Part shown: positions 1-9,430 of the stretch, in pieces
Numbering within the stretch: position 1 is the first letter of the stretch
Layout of the letters: each line of letters begins with the position of its first letter
From: Shimia marina
Lineage (GTDB): Bacteria > Pseudomonadota > Alphaproteobacteria > Rhodobacterales > Rhodobacteraceae
Assembly (NCBI RefSeq): GCF_001458175.1
Contig: NZ_CYPW01000006.1
Coordinates: forward strand, 232,285 to 296,284
Direction: 5' to 3'
Length of the DNA stretch: 64,000 nt
Notes under the pieces: model-generated
The model's database searches: none
Seen by the model: the letters and a program-made list of their open reading frames with translations, nothing else
What the model was told of the DNA's origin: nothing
Position numbers and translations under genes: made by a program

Positions 1-848
1 AAATCGCCCGGCGTGGCGTTATAGCGCTCCCCGTCCTGCGGGTTGCGGCCACGTGTGGAGACGATCTCGCCTTTCTCAAGGAAACTGTCAGACACGGTGA
101 TCGCCTGCGTCAGCAGACCGCCGGGGTTGTTGCGCAGATCAAGCACGATGCCATTCACGTTGTCCAGACCGCCCAGCGCCTCGACCTGCTCTGCAAAGCC
201 TGCTTCGAGGTTTGGCGTGGTCTGATCGTTGAAGGTGGTCACACGCAGCACGACGCTGTCGCCTTCGGTACGGGAGCGCACGGCGGTCAGCTTAATGGTG
301 TCGCGGATGATGGTGACGTCAAACGGCTCTGGCTCGCCTTCACGCACCACGGTGATCACGATCTCGCTGCCCACAGGGCCGCGCATCTTTTCCACCGCTT
401 CATCAAGATTAAGCCCCAGCACGCTTTCGCCATCCACATGGGTGATGTAATCGCCCGCTTCGATCCCTGCGGCATCGGCTGGCGTGTCATCAATCGGGGA
501 GACAACTTTCACAAAGCCCTCTTCCTGTGTGACTTCGATGCCCAGGCCGCCAAATTCGCCCCGCGTCTGCACCCGCATGTCATCCGCATCATCCGGCGAC
601 AGATAGCTGGAGTGCGGATCCAACGAGGTCAGCATGCCGTTGATGGCCGCCTCGATCAGGTCCCCCTCATCGACTTCTTCGACATATTGAATGCGGATCC
701 GCTCAAAGATGTCGCCAAACAGATCAAGCTGTTCATAGACATTGGTCTTGCGCTCGCTTTCCTGAGCCAAAAGCGGCCCGGCCACCTGGGTGGTGACCAA
801 AAGCCCGGCCACGATGCCTCCCGCAGCGGCGGCGACGAATTTCTTCAT
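1..848 (-). CDS. ctpA: S41 family C-terminal processing peptidase, 3' part missing
   Basis: Periplasmic tail-specific serine protease of the CtpA family that trims or degrades envelope proteins. About 282 N-terminal residues lie in the window; the rest, with the catalytic Ser-Lys pair, is beyond the left edge. The start MKKFVAAAAGGIVAGLL is a signal peptide or anchor. A leading helical region follows, then a PDZ domain at roughly residues 98-172 (GGLGIEV at its start, MRGPVGSEI near its end), then the beginning of the S41 fold, with LDLRNNPGGLL near residue 240. It starts 3 bp after the envC stop and is the last gene of gpmI-envC-ctpA. EnvC-type murein hydrolase activators and CtpA-type proteases are often neighbours in alphaproteobacteria. 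The family is clear; its substrate is unknown. Confidence 0.93.
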   Translation of the reverse strand, partial: MKKFVAAAAGGIVAGLLVTTQVAGPLLAQESERKTNVYEQLDLFGDIFERIRIQYVEEVDEGDLIEAAINGMLTSLDPHSSYLSPDDADDMRVQTRGEFGGLGIEVTQEEGFVKVVSPIDDTPADAAGIEAGDYITHVDGESVLGLNLDEAVEKMRGPVGSEIVITVVREGEPEPFDVTIIRDTIKLTAVRSRTEGDSVVLRVTTFNDQTTPNLEAGFAEQVEALGGLDNVNGIVLDLRNNPGGLLTQAITVSDSFLEKGEIVSTRGRNPQDGERYNATPGD

Positions 849-851
849 TGC

Positions 852-2000
852 TTATCCATCCTCATTCACTTGGAACCACGTTGCCGGGTCCACGGGCGAT
901 TTGCCCTCTCTGATCTCTATATAGAGCGTTTCTGTGCGCCCATTGCCAGAGGCTTCACCAGACTGTGAGAGAATAGCGCCGCTTTCCAGCGCATTTCCTC
1001 CCATCAACCCCACGGGCGCGCCTTCGGCAAGCACTTCACCGACATCGCCATAGACCTGCGCCAACCCGGCCAATATGAACAATACACCCGGTTGCGGCTC
1101 AAGGATCATCACATTGCCGAAATCCAGCAAAGGTCCGCGATAGCGAATGGTTGCCGGTGTCGGGGTGACGACCAGCGCATTGGGACGTGTGGCCAGCACA
1201 ATGCCCGGGCGCCGGATGCCTGCGGCATCTGCTTCGCCTGCGGCACGCAGCACGGTTGCCGCCACTGGCAGCGGCAATGTGCCCTTGCGCGTGGTCACAT
1301 CCGGCAAGGCGATATCTTCAAGGCCTTCGACCTGAAGATCGACCAGCGCACTGGCGAACCCTTCCAGGGTTTCGGTGGAGGCAATCAGCAAAGCGGTTTG
1401 CACCGGATCCTCAGAAAAACGGAGCGGTGGGTCCACCCGATCGGCGATGGCCTTGCTGAGTGCGGTGCGCGCATCCTGTGCCCCGGCCAGCCCCTGCTGC
1501 AATGTCTCTGCCGCGCCTTCCTGCAGGCTGCGCAGGATGGTGACTTCTTCAAGATCCCGGCGCAGCTGTGCCGCCTGGCGTTCCAGTGCAGGGGTGACAT
1601 CGGCCACGATCATCCCCGAACGCGCCGTTCCCATCGGGCCGCCGGGGTGCACCATGATCACTTCGGCTGGGCCGGTACTCATGTTCTGCAACACGCCCAA
1701 AAGCCGTGCGATTTCGGCCTCTTGCGCCTTGAGTTGTTTGGACAGCTGCGCTTCGCGGATCGAGGCCCGGCGCAGCCCGGCGCGCAGCGCGGTCAGCCCT
1801 TCCTCATAGGCATGTACCACCCCGGTCAGGGATTTCACCTGATCACGGCTGCTTGAGGCCTGCGCCAATGCAACAGACGCCGCTTCCAATTGATCGGCCG
1901 CGAGCCGCGCGGCCTCGGCCGGATCGGTCTGCGCCATGGCAGGAGCACTGAAGGCGCAGGCCATCAGCAGCGCCAGAATATGGCCGCGCACCCTGTTCAA
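852..2000 (-). CDS. envC: murein hydrolase activator EnvC-like protein
   Basis: Predicted periplasmic activator of cell-division amidases, 382 aa. A signal peptide (ILALLMACAFSAPAMAQ) is followed by a long Ala/Gln/Leu-rich coiled coil to about residue 120, then a linker and a C-terminal LytM/M23 fold (about 260-382). The LytM part lacks the zinc-binding His residues of active endopeptidases; the stretch around FGNVMILEPQPG has no metal ligands. This is what is known of EnvC, which activates AmiA/AmiB rather than cutting peptidoglycan. The start used is a TTG whose last bases form the gpmI stop (TTGA overlap at 1997-2000); a GTG three codons later is an alternative. Translational coupling to gpmI is likely. 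Confidence 0.85.
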   Translation of the reverse strand: MNRVRGHILALLMACAFSAPAMAQTDPAEAARLAADQLEAASVALAQASSSRDQVKSLTGVVHAYEEGLTALRAGLRRASIREAQLSKQLKAQEAEIARLLGVLQNMSTGPAEVIMVHPGGPMGTARSGMIVADVTPALERQAAQLRRDLEEVTILRSLQEGAAETLQQGLAGAQDARTALSKAIADRVDPPLRFSEDPVQTALLIASTETLEGFASALVDLQVEGLEDIALPDVTTRKGTLPLPVAATVLRAAGEADAAGIRRPGIVLATRPNALVVTPTPATIRYRGPLLDFGNVMILEPQPGVLFILAGLAQVYGDVGEVLAEGAPVGLMGGNALESGAILSQSGEASGNGRTETLYIEIREGKSPVDPATWFQVNEDG

Positions 2001-3526
2001 GCGATCAGGCTCTCACCGGTCATTTCGGCGGGCTGCGCCAGCCCCATGAGCTGTAGCAGTGTAGGGGCCAGATCCGCCAGACGCCCGGCGCGCAGGGTGG
2101 CGCCTTCTGGGCCATTCACCAGCACCACAGGCACAAGATTGGTGGTGTGAGCCGTATGTGGCCCGCCGGTTTGCGGATCCACCATCACTTCGCAATTGCC
2201 GTGATCTGCGGTGACAATCATGGTGCCGCCCACCTTCTCAAGCGCGGCACGTACCTGCCCCAGCCCGCGATCCACCGCCTCACAGGCGGCCATTGCGGCC
2301 TCAAGGCTACCGGTGTGGCCGACCATGTCTGGGTTGGCATAGTTGGTCACGATCAGATCATAGCCCTGCGCAATCGCGGCCACGAATTTCTCGGTGACCT
2401 CATCGGCGCTCATTTCAGGCTGAAGGTCATAGGTCGCCACTTTGGGCGAGAGAGGCATAAAGCGGTCTTCGCCTTGTGAAGGCGTCTCTTCTCCGCCATT
2501 CAGGAAGAAGGTGACATGCGGATATTTTTCTGTTTCGGCCAGACGGAACTGGGTCTTGCCCTGTTTGGCGACCCACTCGCCCAGCGTGTTGACAATCTCC
2601 TGTTTCGGATAAGCCGTGGTCATATACTGATTATGCCTATCGGAGTAATCGACCATGCCCAGAACGGCGGCCCAAGCCGGACGTCCGGTGACGTCAAACG
2701 CGTCAAAACCCGGCTGCGCCAATGCGGCAAGGATTTCGCGGGCACGGTCGGCACGGAAGTTCAGACAGAAAAATCCGTCTCCGTCTTTGGCCCCAGCATA
2801 ATCGCCGATCACAGTGGCCGCGATGAACTCATCGCTTTCCTCACGCGCATAAGCCGCTTCGATTGCCGAGGTCGCATCTGTGGCGCGCTGCACACCGTCG
2901 GCTTTGGTCCAGGCCGTATAGGCTTGCGACACACGCTCCCAGCGGTTGTCCCGGTCCATGGCGTAATACCGTCCAGTCACCGTACCAACAGAGGCCCCCT
3001 CGGGCATCTGAGACAGCAGCGTTTCAAAATAGCCAAGCGCAGATTTGGGGGCCACATCACGTCCATCGGTGATGGCATGCAACACGACCGGCACACCGGC
3101 CGCTGCGATGGCCTTGATCGCGGCGAGCACATGGGTGATGTGCCCATGCACGCCCCCATCGGAAACAACCCCCATCAGATGGGCAGTGCCGCCGGTTGCC
3201 TTCAGCCTGTCAATAAAGGCAACAAGCGCCTCATTATCAAAGAACGACCCATCTTCGATGGCCAGATCAATCTGCCCCAGATCCATCGCCACAACCCGGC
3301 CCGCGCCGATATTGGTATGGCCCACTTCAGAGTTGCCCATCTGCCCGCTTGGCAGGCCGACATCCGGGCCATGGGTGATCAGCGTGGCATTGGGACCATC
3401 CGCCATCATGGCATCAAAATGCGGGGTCTTGGCAAGGTAAGGCGCATTGGCCTCGGTGGCATCAGACAGGCCCCAGCCGTCCAGAATACACAAAACAACG
3501 GGCTTGGAAGGAAGGGGGGATGCCAT
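1997..3526 (-). CDS. gpmI: 2,3-bisphosphoglycerate-independent phosphoglycerate mutase
   Basis: Cytosolic Mn-dependent mutase interconverting 3- and 2-phosphoglycerate in glycolysis and gluconeogenesis, 509 aa, the normal family length. The first metal-binding Asp lies in LDGWGLSD (D16). The phosphoserine nucleophile lies in MGNSEVGHTNIGAG (S66). The phosphatase-side ligands appear as TADHGNCE and GGPHTAHTTN near the C-terminus. It leads a minus-strand operon with envC and ctpA. An ATG preceded by GGAGCAG about 10 nt upstream fixes the start. Coupling of a glycolytic enzyme to cell wall genes is seen in several Rhodobacteraceae and is probably a matter of shared transcription rather than shared function. 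Confidence 0.97.
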   Translation of the reverse strand: MASPLPSKPVVLCILDGWGLSDATEANAPYLAKTPHFDAMMADGPNATLITHGPDVGLPSGQMGNSEVGHTNIGAGRVVAMDLGQIDLAIEDGSFFDNEALVAFIDRLKATGGTAHLMGVVSDGGVHGHITHVLAAIKAIAAAGVPVVLHAITDGRDVAPKSALGYFETLLSQMPEGASVGTVTGRYYAMDRDNRWERVSQAYTAWTKADGVQRATDATSAIEAAYAREESDEFIAATVIGDYAGAKDGDGFFCLNFRADRAREILAALAQPGFDAFDVTGRPAWAAVLGMVDYSDRHNQYMTTAYPKQEIVNTLGEWVAKQGKTQFRLAETEKYPHVTFFLNGGEETPSQGEDRFMPLSPKVATYDLQPEMSADEVTEKFVAAIAQGYDLIVTNYANPDMVGHTGSLEAAMAACEAVDRGLGQVRAALEKVGGTMIVTADHGNCEVMVDPQTGGPHTAHTTNLVPVVLVNGPEGATLRAGRLADLAPTLLQLMGLAQPAEMTGESLIA

Positions 3527-3660
3527 AATCTGTCTGCTCCAACTGTCACTCCCGTGCGTTCTACATGGGCCGTGGCGGCGAAGGAACCGGTTTTGTGAAA
3601 CTTTGCCAAGAGGATTGGGAAGTGGTGAACGATGTGCTGCCCGCCGAAGCAGAAAGCAAA

Positions 3661-5718
3661 TCAGCGCCGCCCCTCACGCAGCCAGCCCGTGAGCAGGAAC
3701 CCGGCCGCCAGCAACAGAACCAGCCAGCCCGGCAGCAAGGGCATCCGTGCCACATCCAATGTTTCATAGGCCTCTCTGGGGGTCAGACCAATCCAGCTCC
3801 GCCCCGCCGCCGGGCGCCCGGCGCGCACGTTGCGCAGCCCCGGCACGCCCTCTTCGAGACGCAGCACCCCGCCGCGTGTGGCTTCCTGCAATGGCGCAAG
3901 CGGCTCGGCACTGGCCACGGTCTGTTCAAATTCACGCGGCGCAGCGGGACCCAGCCCCACCACCGTTTCCTGATCCCCTTGACGCAAACGATAGAGGCCA
4001 ATCTCCGCGCCATCATAGACAGCCTCAAAATGCCCCGGATGCTGTTCTTGAAGGGGCACCTCCACCGTTTCGCCAGAGGGGGTGGTCACCGTCACCGCGC
4101 CGACCTGCGGTGCAAGACTGCGCCGGATAATGCGCAGGCGCTGCCCTGTTGGCTCTGCCCAGAGCGCCTCTTCTTCCAGCTCAGGCTCTCCCATCATCCA
4201 ATGGGCCAGACGCCGCAGCAATTCCAGCTGAGGGCCTCCGCCTTCAAAACCGCGCGCCCAGAGCCAAGCGTGATCAGAGGCCAGCAAAGCCACCCGGCCG
4301 TCCTCCACCCGGTTCAAAACCAGAAGTGGACGCCCCTCTGCCCCGGTCATCAGCACATCGCCCGCATCCGGGGTCACTTCGATCTGGCGCAGCCAACGGC
4401 CCCATGTGTCCTGTTGCGGCAACCCGGCGGTGACCGGGTGGCGCATGCCAAGTGGGCTGATTTCTGGCACAAAGGCCTCATCCACCACCCGCGCGGTTGG
4501 GCTGGCGGGAAGAACCTCGGCCAAGGGGCTGCGATAAATACTGTCGGCGCTGGCATAATCCGGCCCCGCCGCCACCAGCACAGCCCCGCCCTTGCGCACA
4601 TAGTTTGCGACGTTGTCCAGATAAAGCGAGGGCAGAATCCCGCGCCGTTGGTAGCGATCAAAAATGATCAGATCAAAATCGTCTATCTTCTCCAGAAACA
4701 GCTCCCGCGTGGGAAAGGCGATCAGCGACAGTTCACTCACCGGCACGCCATCCTGTTTTTCTGGCGGGCGCAGGATGGTGAAATGCACAAGATCCACCGA
4801 GGCGTCAGATTTGAGAAGGTTGCGCCATGTCCGCCCGCCCGGATGCGGCTCCCCGGAGACCAGAAGTACGCGCAGGCGATCGCGCACACCGTTGATCTGC
4901 ACAAGCGCGGCGTTGTTGCGGTCGGTCAATTCTCCTTCGGCCTCTGGCACGGAAAACTGGATCACATTGCGCCCGCCATGAGGCAGCGTCACCGGCAGCT
5001 CAATGTCACGCCCCACCGGCACGGCAAAGCGCTGTGGCTCCTGACCGTCAATGGCGATATCCAGCGCCACACGATCCACATCCGCGGGTGCCGCGCCGCT
5101 GTCTTCAATGCGCAGGGTCAGGGTGACCGGCTCTCCGAGAATAGCAAAAGCGGGCGCATTGCGAATGGTGAGACGACGATCCCAATCTCCCGCGCGCCCG
5201 GTGAGCAACAGATGGAAGGGCGCAGGCAGATCCGGTGCGCGTTCGACGTCATGCACCTGCCCGTCACTGAGCGCGACAATGCCCGCAATCCGACCGCGCG
5301 GCTCCTGCGCCAAAGCCTCTGAAAGCGCGGCCATTATTTCTGTGCCGCCATCGCTGGCCGCGCTGCCGCCGGTGCTGTCCCGCACCACAATGCGGCGCAG
5401 TTCGGTATTTGGGCGCGCCGCCAGCCGCGCGGCCAGCGCCTCTGCCGCCGCCGAGGTCTGTGCGCCACGATCAGAGAGCGACTGGCTGGCAGAGCGATCT
5501 TCCAGCATCAGCACAATGTCACTCAGAGGGGCCCGGTTTTCCGTCTGCCACACCGGCTCCGCCAACGTGACAAGCACCACACATGCGGCCAGCCCACGCC
5601 AGACCCACCCGGTCAGCCCCCGCCAAAGCGCCACAGACACGGCCAAGAGGGACAGCGTGGCCAGCCCTATCAGCAGCCAAAGCGGCACAATCGGATCAAA
5701 CACCACAGATGCGATCAT
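3661..5718 (-). CDS. membrane protein with VWA-like and glutamine amidotransferase-like regions
   Basis: Last gene of the moxR-DUF58-DUF4159 operon, 685 aa, overlapping its predecessor by 4 bp (5715-5718). Two hydrophobic segments open the protein (about residues 8-30 and 36-55). A soluble region follows with a VWA-like pattern (LMLEDRSASQS near residue 70, LSDGQVHD near 150), then an immunoglobulin-like stretch. After that comes a region resembling the class I glutamine amidotransferase fold that these proteins carry (DLIIFDRYQRRG, KGGAVLVAAGP, about residues 350-385) without an evident catalytic triad. One C-terminal transmembrane helix (LPGWLVLLLAAGFLLTGWL) ends it. Proteins like this accompany MoxR and DUF58 genes in many alphaproteobacteria; the function is unknown. 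Confidence 0.8.
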   Translation of the reverse strand: MIASVVFDPIVPLWLLIGLATLSLLAVSVALWRGLTGWVWRGLAACVVLVTLAEPVWQTENRAPLSDIVLMLEDRSASQSLSDRGAQTSAAAEALAARLAARPNTELRRIVVRDSTGGSAASDGGTEIMAALSEALAQEPRGRIAGIVALSDGQVHDVERAPDLPAPFHLLLTGRAGDWDRRLTIRNAPAFAILGEPVTLTLRIEDSGAAPADVDRVALDIAIDGQEPQRFAVPVGRDIELPVTLPHGGRNVIQFSVPEAEGELTDRNNAALVQINGVRDRLRVLLVSGEPHPGGRTWRNLLKSDASVDLVHFTILRPPEKQDGVPVSELSLIAFPTRELFLEKIDDFDLIIFDRYQRRGILPSLYLDNVANYVRKGGAVLVAAGPDYASADSIYRSPLAEVLPASPTARVVDEAFVPEISPLGMRHPVTAGLPQQDTWGRWLRQIEVTPDAGDVLMTGAEGRPLLVLNRVEDGRVALLASDHAWLWARGFEGGGPQLELLRRLAHWMMGEPELEEEALWAEPTGQRLRIIRRSLAPQVGAVTVTTPSGETVEVPLQEQHPGHFEAVYDGAEIGLYRLRQGDQETVVGLGPAAPREFEQTVASAEPLAPLQEATRGGVLRLEEGVPGLRNVRAGRPAAGRSWIGLTPREAYETLDVARMPLLPGWLVLLLAAGFLLTGWLREGRR

Positions 5719-8531
5719 TGCCCCAACCGATCCAGCAAAGCAGGCACATGCACCTGATCGCTTTTGTAGTTTCCTGTCAGCACATGCATGATCAGATTCA
5801 CCCCAAACCGGTAGGCCAGCTCTCTCTGTCGTTCTCCGCCACGGCCGCGCCCAACGGGAAACAGCGTATTGCCGCGACGATCAACAGCCCAGGCCGCCGC
5901 CCAATCATTGCCGCCAATTACCACCGGGGTGACCCCATCATTGAGATTGCGAAATGGCATGCCTTCGACCTGCTCCGCATCTGGCGGTGCTGCTTCGACC
6001 CAGACATCCCGGCTCATGTAGCGGCCCGGAAAATCCTGTAGCAGATAAAACGTACGTGTCAGCACATGATCCTGCGGCAAGGGTTCCAGCGCCGGGATAT
6101 CCAGCCCGGCCGCCAGCCGCTGCAATTTACGCCCAGTCGGACTCGAGGCACCAAAGCCCGCCACATCCGCATCTCTTGTGTCAAATAGGATCATGCCACC
6201 AGAGCGCAGATAGGCGTTGAGCTTCGCATAGGCCTCGCGCGACGGGCTTGGCTGATCTGGCGTGATCGGCCAGTACAAAAAGGGGTAAAATGCCAACTCA
6301 TCGGTTTCAAGATCCACGGACTCCGGCGCGGCGGGCTCAATGGAGGTGCGGAAGTAAAGCACATTGCTAAGTCCACGCAGCCCGGCCAGCGCAATCTCAT
6401 CCACGTCGCGATTGCCGGTGCGCACATGACCCAAGACCATCTCCCGGCTGTTGCCTGCCTTTGTGGGGGCCTCTTGTGGCGCGCGCACCTCGGGCGTTGG
6501 CAGGCTGCTCTGCGCCTGTAGCTCAGGCGCCATCAGCATCATGGAGAGCACCGCTGCCCCCGCCAGCGCCACCACGCGTGCCGACCACAGGCGGCCAGAC
6601 ACCCAGAGAGAGGCCAGCACATCCAAGGCCAGAAGACAGAGCGCAGCGGCCAGAAAATATCCCGAAAGATCGGTGGTCACCGCCCCGCGCAGCCCTTCTA
6701 CCGGCACCGACGCGGGCCAGCGGGCGGGGGCAAGCGCGGTGTCTTCGTTCACCACCGGCAGCGCCAGCGCCTTGTCTGCGGCCTGATAAAGCCCCGGCGG
6801 CATTTGCGGCCCCACATTCCCTGCGGCCAGACGCTCTCCGGCAACGCCAGGCAATGTCTGTGCATCCTGCAAGCGCCCAAACCCATCAAGCACCTTTACT
6901 GGCTGCCATGTGGTGCCCGCCAGCTGTGCGGCCGCTTCCGGCCCGCTGCCCTGTCCAGCCGCACTCAGCACAGCCAGCCGATCCAGCATCTGAACAAACA
7001 GCCCTGACAGCGGCAGGCCAGACCATTGCGCATTGGCGGTGACATGCATCAAGACCACCTGCCCGTCTCCGACCGCTTTGCGTGTCACCAGGGGCGTGCC
7101 ATCGCTCAGGCTGGCGATCACCCGATCCGCCAGAGTGGGATCCGGCTGGGCCATCACCTGCGCGGTGACGGTCACGTCTTCGGGCACTCTGAGACCAACG
7201 AATGGGCTGTCCTGTGGGAAGGGCGCAAGTGCTTTGGGCTCCCCCCAGCTCATCGCGCCGCCCACGCTGCGCCCCCCGGCGCGCAGCCGCACCGGCAAGA
7301 GCGGATCTTCGGAGGTGCGGCTCACCTCGCTGGCGGCAAGTGCGGGCCCGGCAAAGCGCAAGAGCACGCCGCCTCCTTCAAGCCACGCCAGGATGGCCGC
7401 ACTCTCTCCTTCTGACAGCACGGCAATATCGGCCATCACAATCACATCCGGATTGGCGGGCAGCACATCCATCAACGCGCCTTCAATCACATCCGCCGTC
7501 GGCACCAGCGCCTGTCGCAGATAGTGCAGCGGGGACAACAATTGCAGACCTTCACGGTCCTCGCGCCCCGCAATCAGTGCCACTTCCCGACGCCGCAGCC
7601 GATCATCGCTCAGCGCCACGGCCCCTGCCGACCGCAGGCCCGCAACCTCAAACCGCGTCAGCCGCGCGCGCAGCTCACTGGGCAAGACAAGGGCGTTTTC
7701 GCTCGACTGCGCGCCTTGCTCAAAGCGCAGCGGCAGAGTGGCCAACACCCGCTCCGCACCACCCAGGTCGGTGCCAATCGCCTGCACGGTGACCTCCTGT
7801 TCAATGCCCGCAACGCTGCGCCGTGCGCGCAGGATCAAACGCCCCTCCGCATAGCTTGGCGGCATCAAAGCCACAGTGCCAAGACCGGTTTCCACCCCCC
7901 GCACAGAGCCACGTGCCTGCAAGGCCTCCAGAAGCGCGGCGCGCCCATCGCTGGCCAGCCCATCGGAGAGCCAGACCGTGTCAAACGCCGTCTCTCCAAG
8001 CACTTGTGCGAAGGCCGCTGTCATCTCTGCATCGGCGCGCCACGCCATGGGCAGCACACCTGCAAGCCGGGACTGCACCGCATCCGCCGGCGCGAACTGC
8101 AAAGGCAGCAAAGGATCAGGCGCGCTCAAACGCTGCACCGCTGCCAAACGCCCCTCTCGTGCGGCCTCATCAAGCAGGGCTGTCACCATCTCCTGACGGG
8201 CGCGCCAGTCAGGCGCTGAGGCCCAGCCCGCATCCATCACAATCAACAAGGGGGCACTACTGGCCGTGCGCGTCTGAGGATTGAGCAGAGGCCCCGCCAG
8301 CCCCACAATCACCGCAGCCAGAGCAAGGCTGCGCAGCAGCAGCAACCACCAAGGGGTGCGATCTGTCACCGTGTCTTCGTCAGACAGCCCCAAAAGCAAA
8401 ACCACGCCGGGAAACCGGCGCCGGATGGGCGCAGGGGGGATTGCCCGCAAGATCAGCCACAGCAGCGGCAGGCCCACCAGCGCGGCCAACACCCAAGGCG
8501 CGGCAAACCCTATGGGAATCCCGCCAATCAT
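5715..8531 (-). CDS. DUF4159 domain protein with BatA-like N-terminus
   Basis: Large membrane protein of 938 aa. It starts with a BatA/aerotolerance-type N-terminal region: two hydrophobic helices flanking an RRRFPGVVLLLGL stretch (about residues 10-85). A VWA-like extracytoplasmic domain follows, and a further hydrophobic pair occurs around residues 620-670. The C-terminal DUF4159 domain (about 715-930) contains WPITPDQPSPS, GGMILFDTRDAD and LIMHVLTGNYKSDQVH. It overlaps both neighbours by 4 bp, so it is probably translated in step with them. From gene context it may work with the MoxR ATPase and DUF58 protein in assembly or quality control at the inner membrane; this role is inferred, not shown. 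Confidence 0.88.
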   Translation of the reverse strand: MIGGIPIGFAAPWVLAALVGLPLLWLILRAIPPAPIRRRFPGVVLLLGLSDEDTVTDRTPWWLLLLRSLALAAVIVGLAGPLLNPQTRTASSAPLLIVMDAGWASAPDWRARQEMVTALLDEAAREGRLAAVQRLSAPDPLLPLQFAPADAVQSRLAGVLPMAWRADAEMTAAFAQVLGETAFDTVWLSDGLASDGRAALLEALQARGSVRGVETGLGTVALMPPSYAEGRLILRARRSVAGIEQEVTVQAIGTDLGGAERVLATLPLRFEQGAQSSENALVLPSELRARLTRFEVAGLRSAGAVALSDDRLRRREVALIAGREDREGLQLLSPLHYLRQALVPTADVIEGALMDVLPANPDVIVMADIAVLSEGESAAILAWLEGGGVLLRFAGPALAASEVSRTSEDPLLPVRLRAGGRSVGGAMSWGEPKALAPFPQDSPFVGLRVPEDVTVTAQVMAQPDPTLADRVIASLSDGTPLVTRKAVGDGQVVLMHVTANAQWSGLPLSGLFVQMLDRLAVLSAAGQGSGPEAAAQLAGTTWQPVKVLDGFGRLQDAQTLPGVAGERLAAGNVGPQMPPGLYQAADKALALPVVNEDTALAPARWPASVPVEGLRGAVTTDLSGYFLAAALCLLALDVLASLWVSGRLWSARVVALAGAAVLSMMLMAPELQAQSSLPTPEVRAPQEAPTKAGNSREMVLGHVRTGNRDVDEIALAGLRGLSNVLYFRTSIEPAAPESVDLETDELAFYPFLYWPITPDQPSPSREAYAKLNAYLRSGGMILFDTRDADVAGFGASSPTGRKLQRLAAGLDIPALEPLPQDHVLTRTFYLLQDFPGRYMSRDVWVEAAPPDAEQVEGMPFRNLNDGVTPVVIGGNDWAAAWAVDRRGNTLFPVGRGRGGERQRELAYRFGVNLIMHVLTGNYKSDQVHVPALLDRLGQ

Positions 8532-9430
8532 GCGCTATGGCCCAGCGCGCGATGCGCCCAAAGCAGCGCGGATTGGGCGGATTGCGATGTGCTATGGTGC
8601 CCAAACAGCCAGCCCGTTGCACGGCAGAGATCTTTGAGCTGCGCCCGGCGCTCCGCCAACCGCTCCAGATAGCGGGTTTTCAGATCGTCTGCCTTTTTGG
8701 TGTCATGGCGCAGCGTGCCCCCCATGCTTTCAAAAATGGCCCGCCCCTTGAACGGGAAAGCTTCCTCTACAGGGTCCAGCACCTGAAGGCACAGCCCGCG
8801 CACACCGCGATCTGCCGCTTTGGTCAAGGCGGCGGTCACCGCCTCAAAATCCCCCATGAAATCAGACATGAACACCGCCCGCGCATGGGGCAGCATGGCC
8901 CGCGCCTCTGGCACACCATAGTCCGGAGCGCCATCATCCAGCGCCTCACCTTCGGGAGCATCGCGCAGAAACATCTCCGCAAGACGCAGGATCTGCGCCT
9001 CGCCGCGGCGCGGGGGCAAATCCGTGCCGGTCAGACCAACACGTTCACCGCTGCGGATCAGCAGAATGGCCAGCGCCATGGCCAGCACCCGGGCGCGATC
9101 CGCCTTGCTGGGCAAGGCAGCGTCTCCGGAGAAATGCATCGACGAGGCCGTGTCTACCCACATCATGACCGACTGGGCGACCTGCCATTCCCGCTGACGC
9201 ACAAATTGCGCATCCGATTTGGCCGAACGCCGCCAGTCAATCATGCGCAGGCTGTCCCCGGGCATCACCGGGCGGTATTGCCAGAAATCATCGCCCATGC
9301 CCGCGCGTCTGCGGCCATGTTCGCCCAAAAGGACCGTACCCGCCAGATGCTCTGCCTGTGCCAGCAGGGGCGGCAGGCGCGCCGCTTCCGCCTCCGCACG
9401 GCTGCGCAGATGCAGCGCAGCGCTGCTCAC
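8528..9430 (-). CDS. DUF58 domain-containing protein
   Basis: Soluble 300-aa DUF58/VWA-like protein, the usual partner of MoxR-type AAA ATPases. The DUF58 signature is visible as RPVMPGDSLRMIDWRRSAKS (about residues 53-72) followed by FVRQREWQ, and a degenerate MIDAS-like WVDTASSMHF lies near residue 92. It starts with GTG in a GTGA overlap with the moxR stop and ends in a 4-bp overlap with the DUF4159 gene. In related systems the MoxR ATPase acts with VWA proteins as a chaperone that inserts metals or assembles complexes; which client is served here cannot be read from the sequence. Confidence 0.93.
   Translation of the reverse strand: MSSAALHLRSRAEAEAARLPPLLAQAEHLAGTVLLGEHGRRRAGMGDDFWQYRPVMPGDSLRMIDWRRSAKSDAQFVRQREWQVAQSVMMWVDTASSMHFSGDAALPSKADRARVLAMALAILLIRSGERVGLTGTDLPPRRGEAQILRLAEMFLRDAPEGEALDDGAPDYGVPEARAMLPHARAVFMSDFMGDFEAVTAALTKAADRGVRGLCLQVLDPVEEAFPFKGRAIFESMGGTLRHDTKKADDLKTRYLERLAERRAQLKDLCRATGWLFGHHSTSQSAQSALLWAHRALGHSA

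Noticed and set aside
2516-3598. 360-codon plus-strand open frame opposite gpmI
   Set aside because: gpmI is complete and unmistakable on the other strand.
3565-5322. 585-codon plus-strand open frame opposite the 685-aa membrane protein gene
   Set aside because: Composition rich in His, Gln, Arg and Pro is typical of an antisense reading of a GC-rich gene; no recognisable domain.
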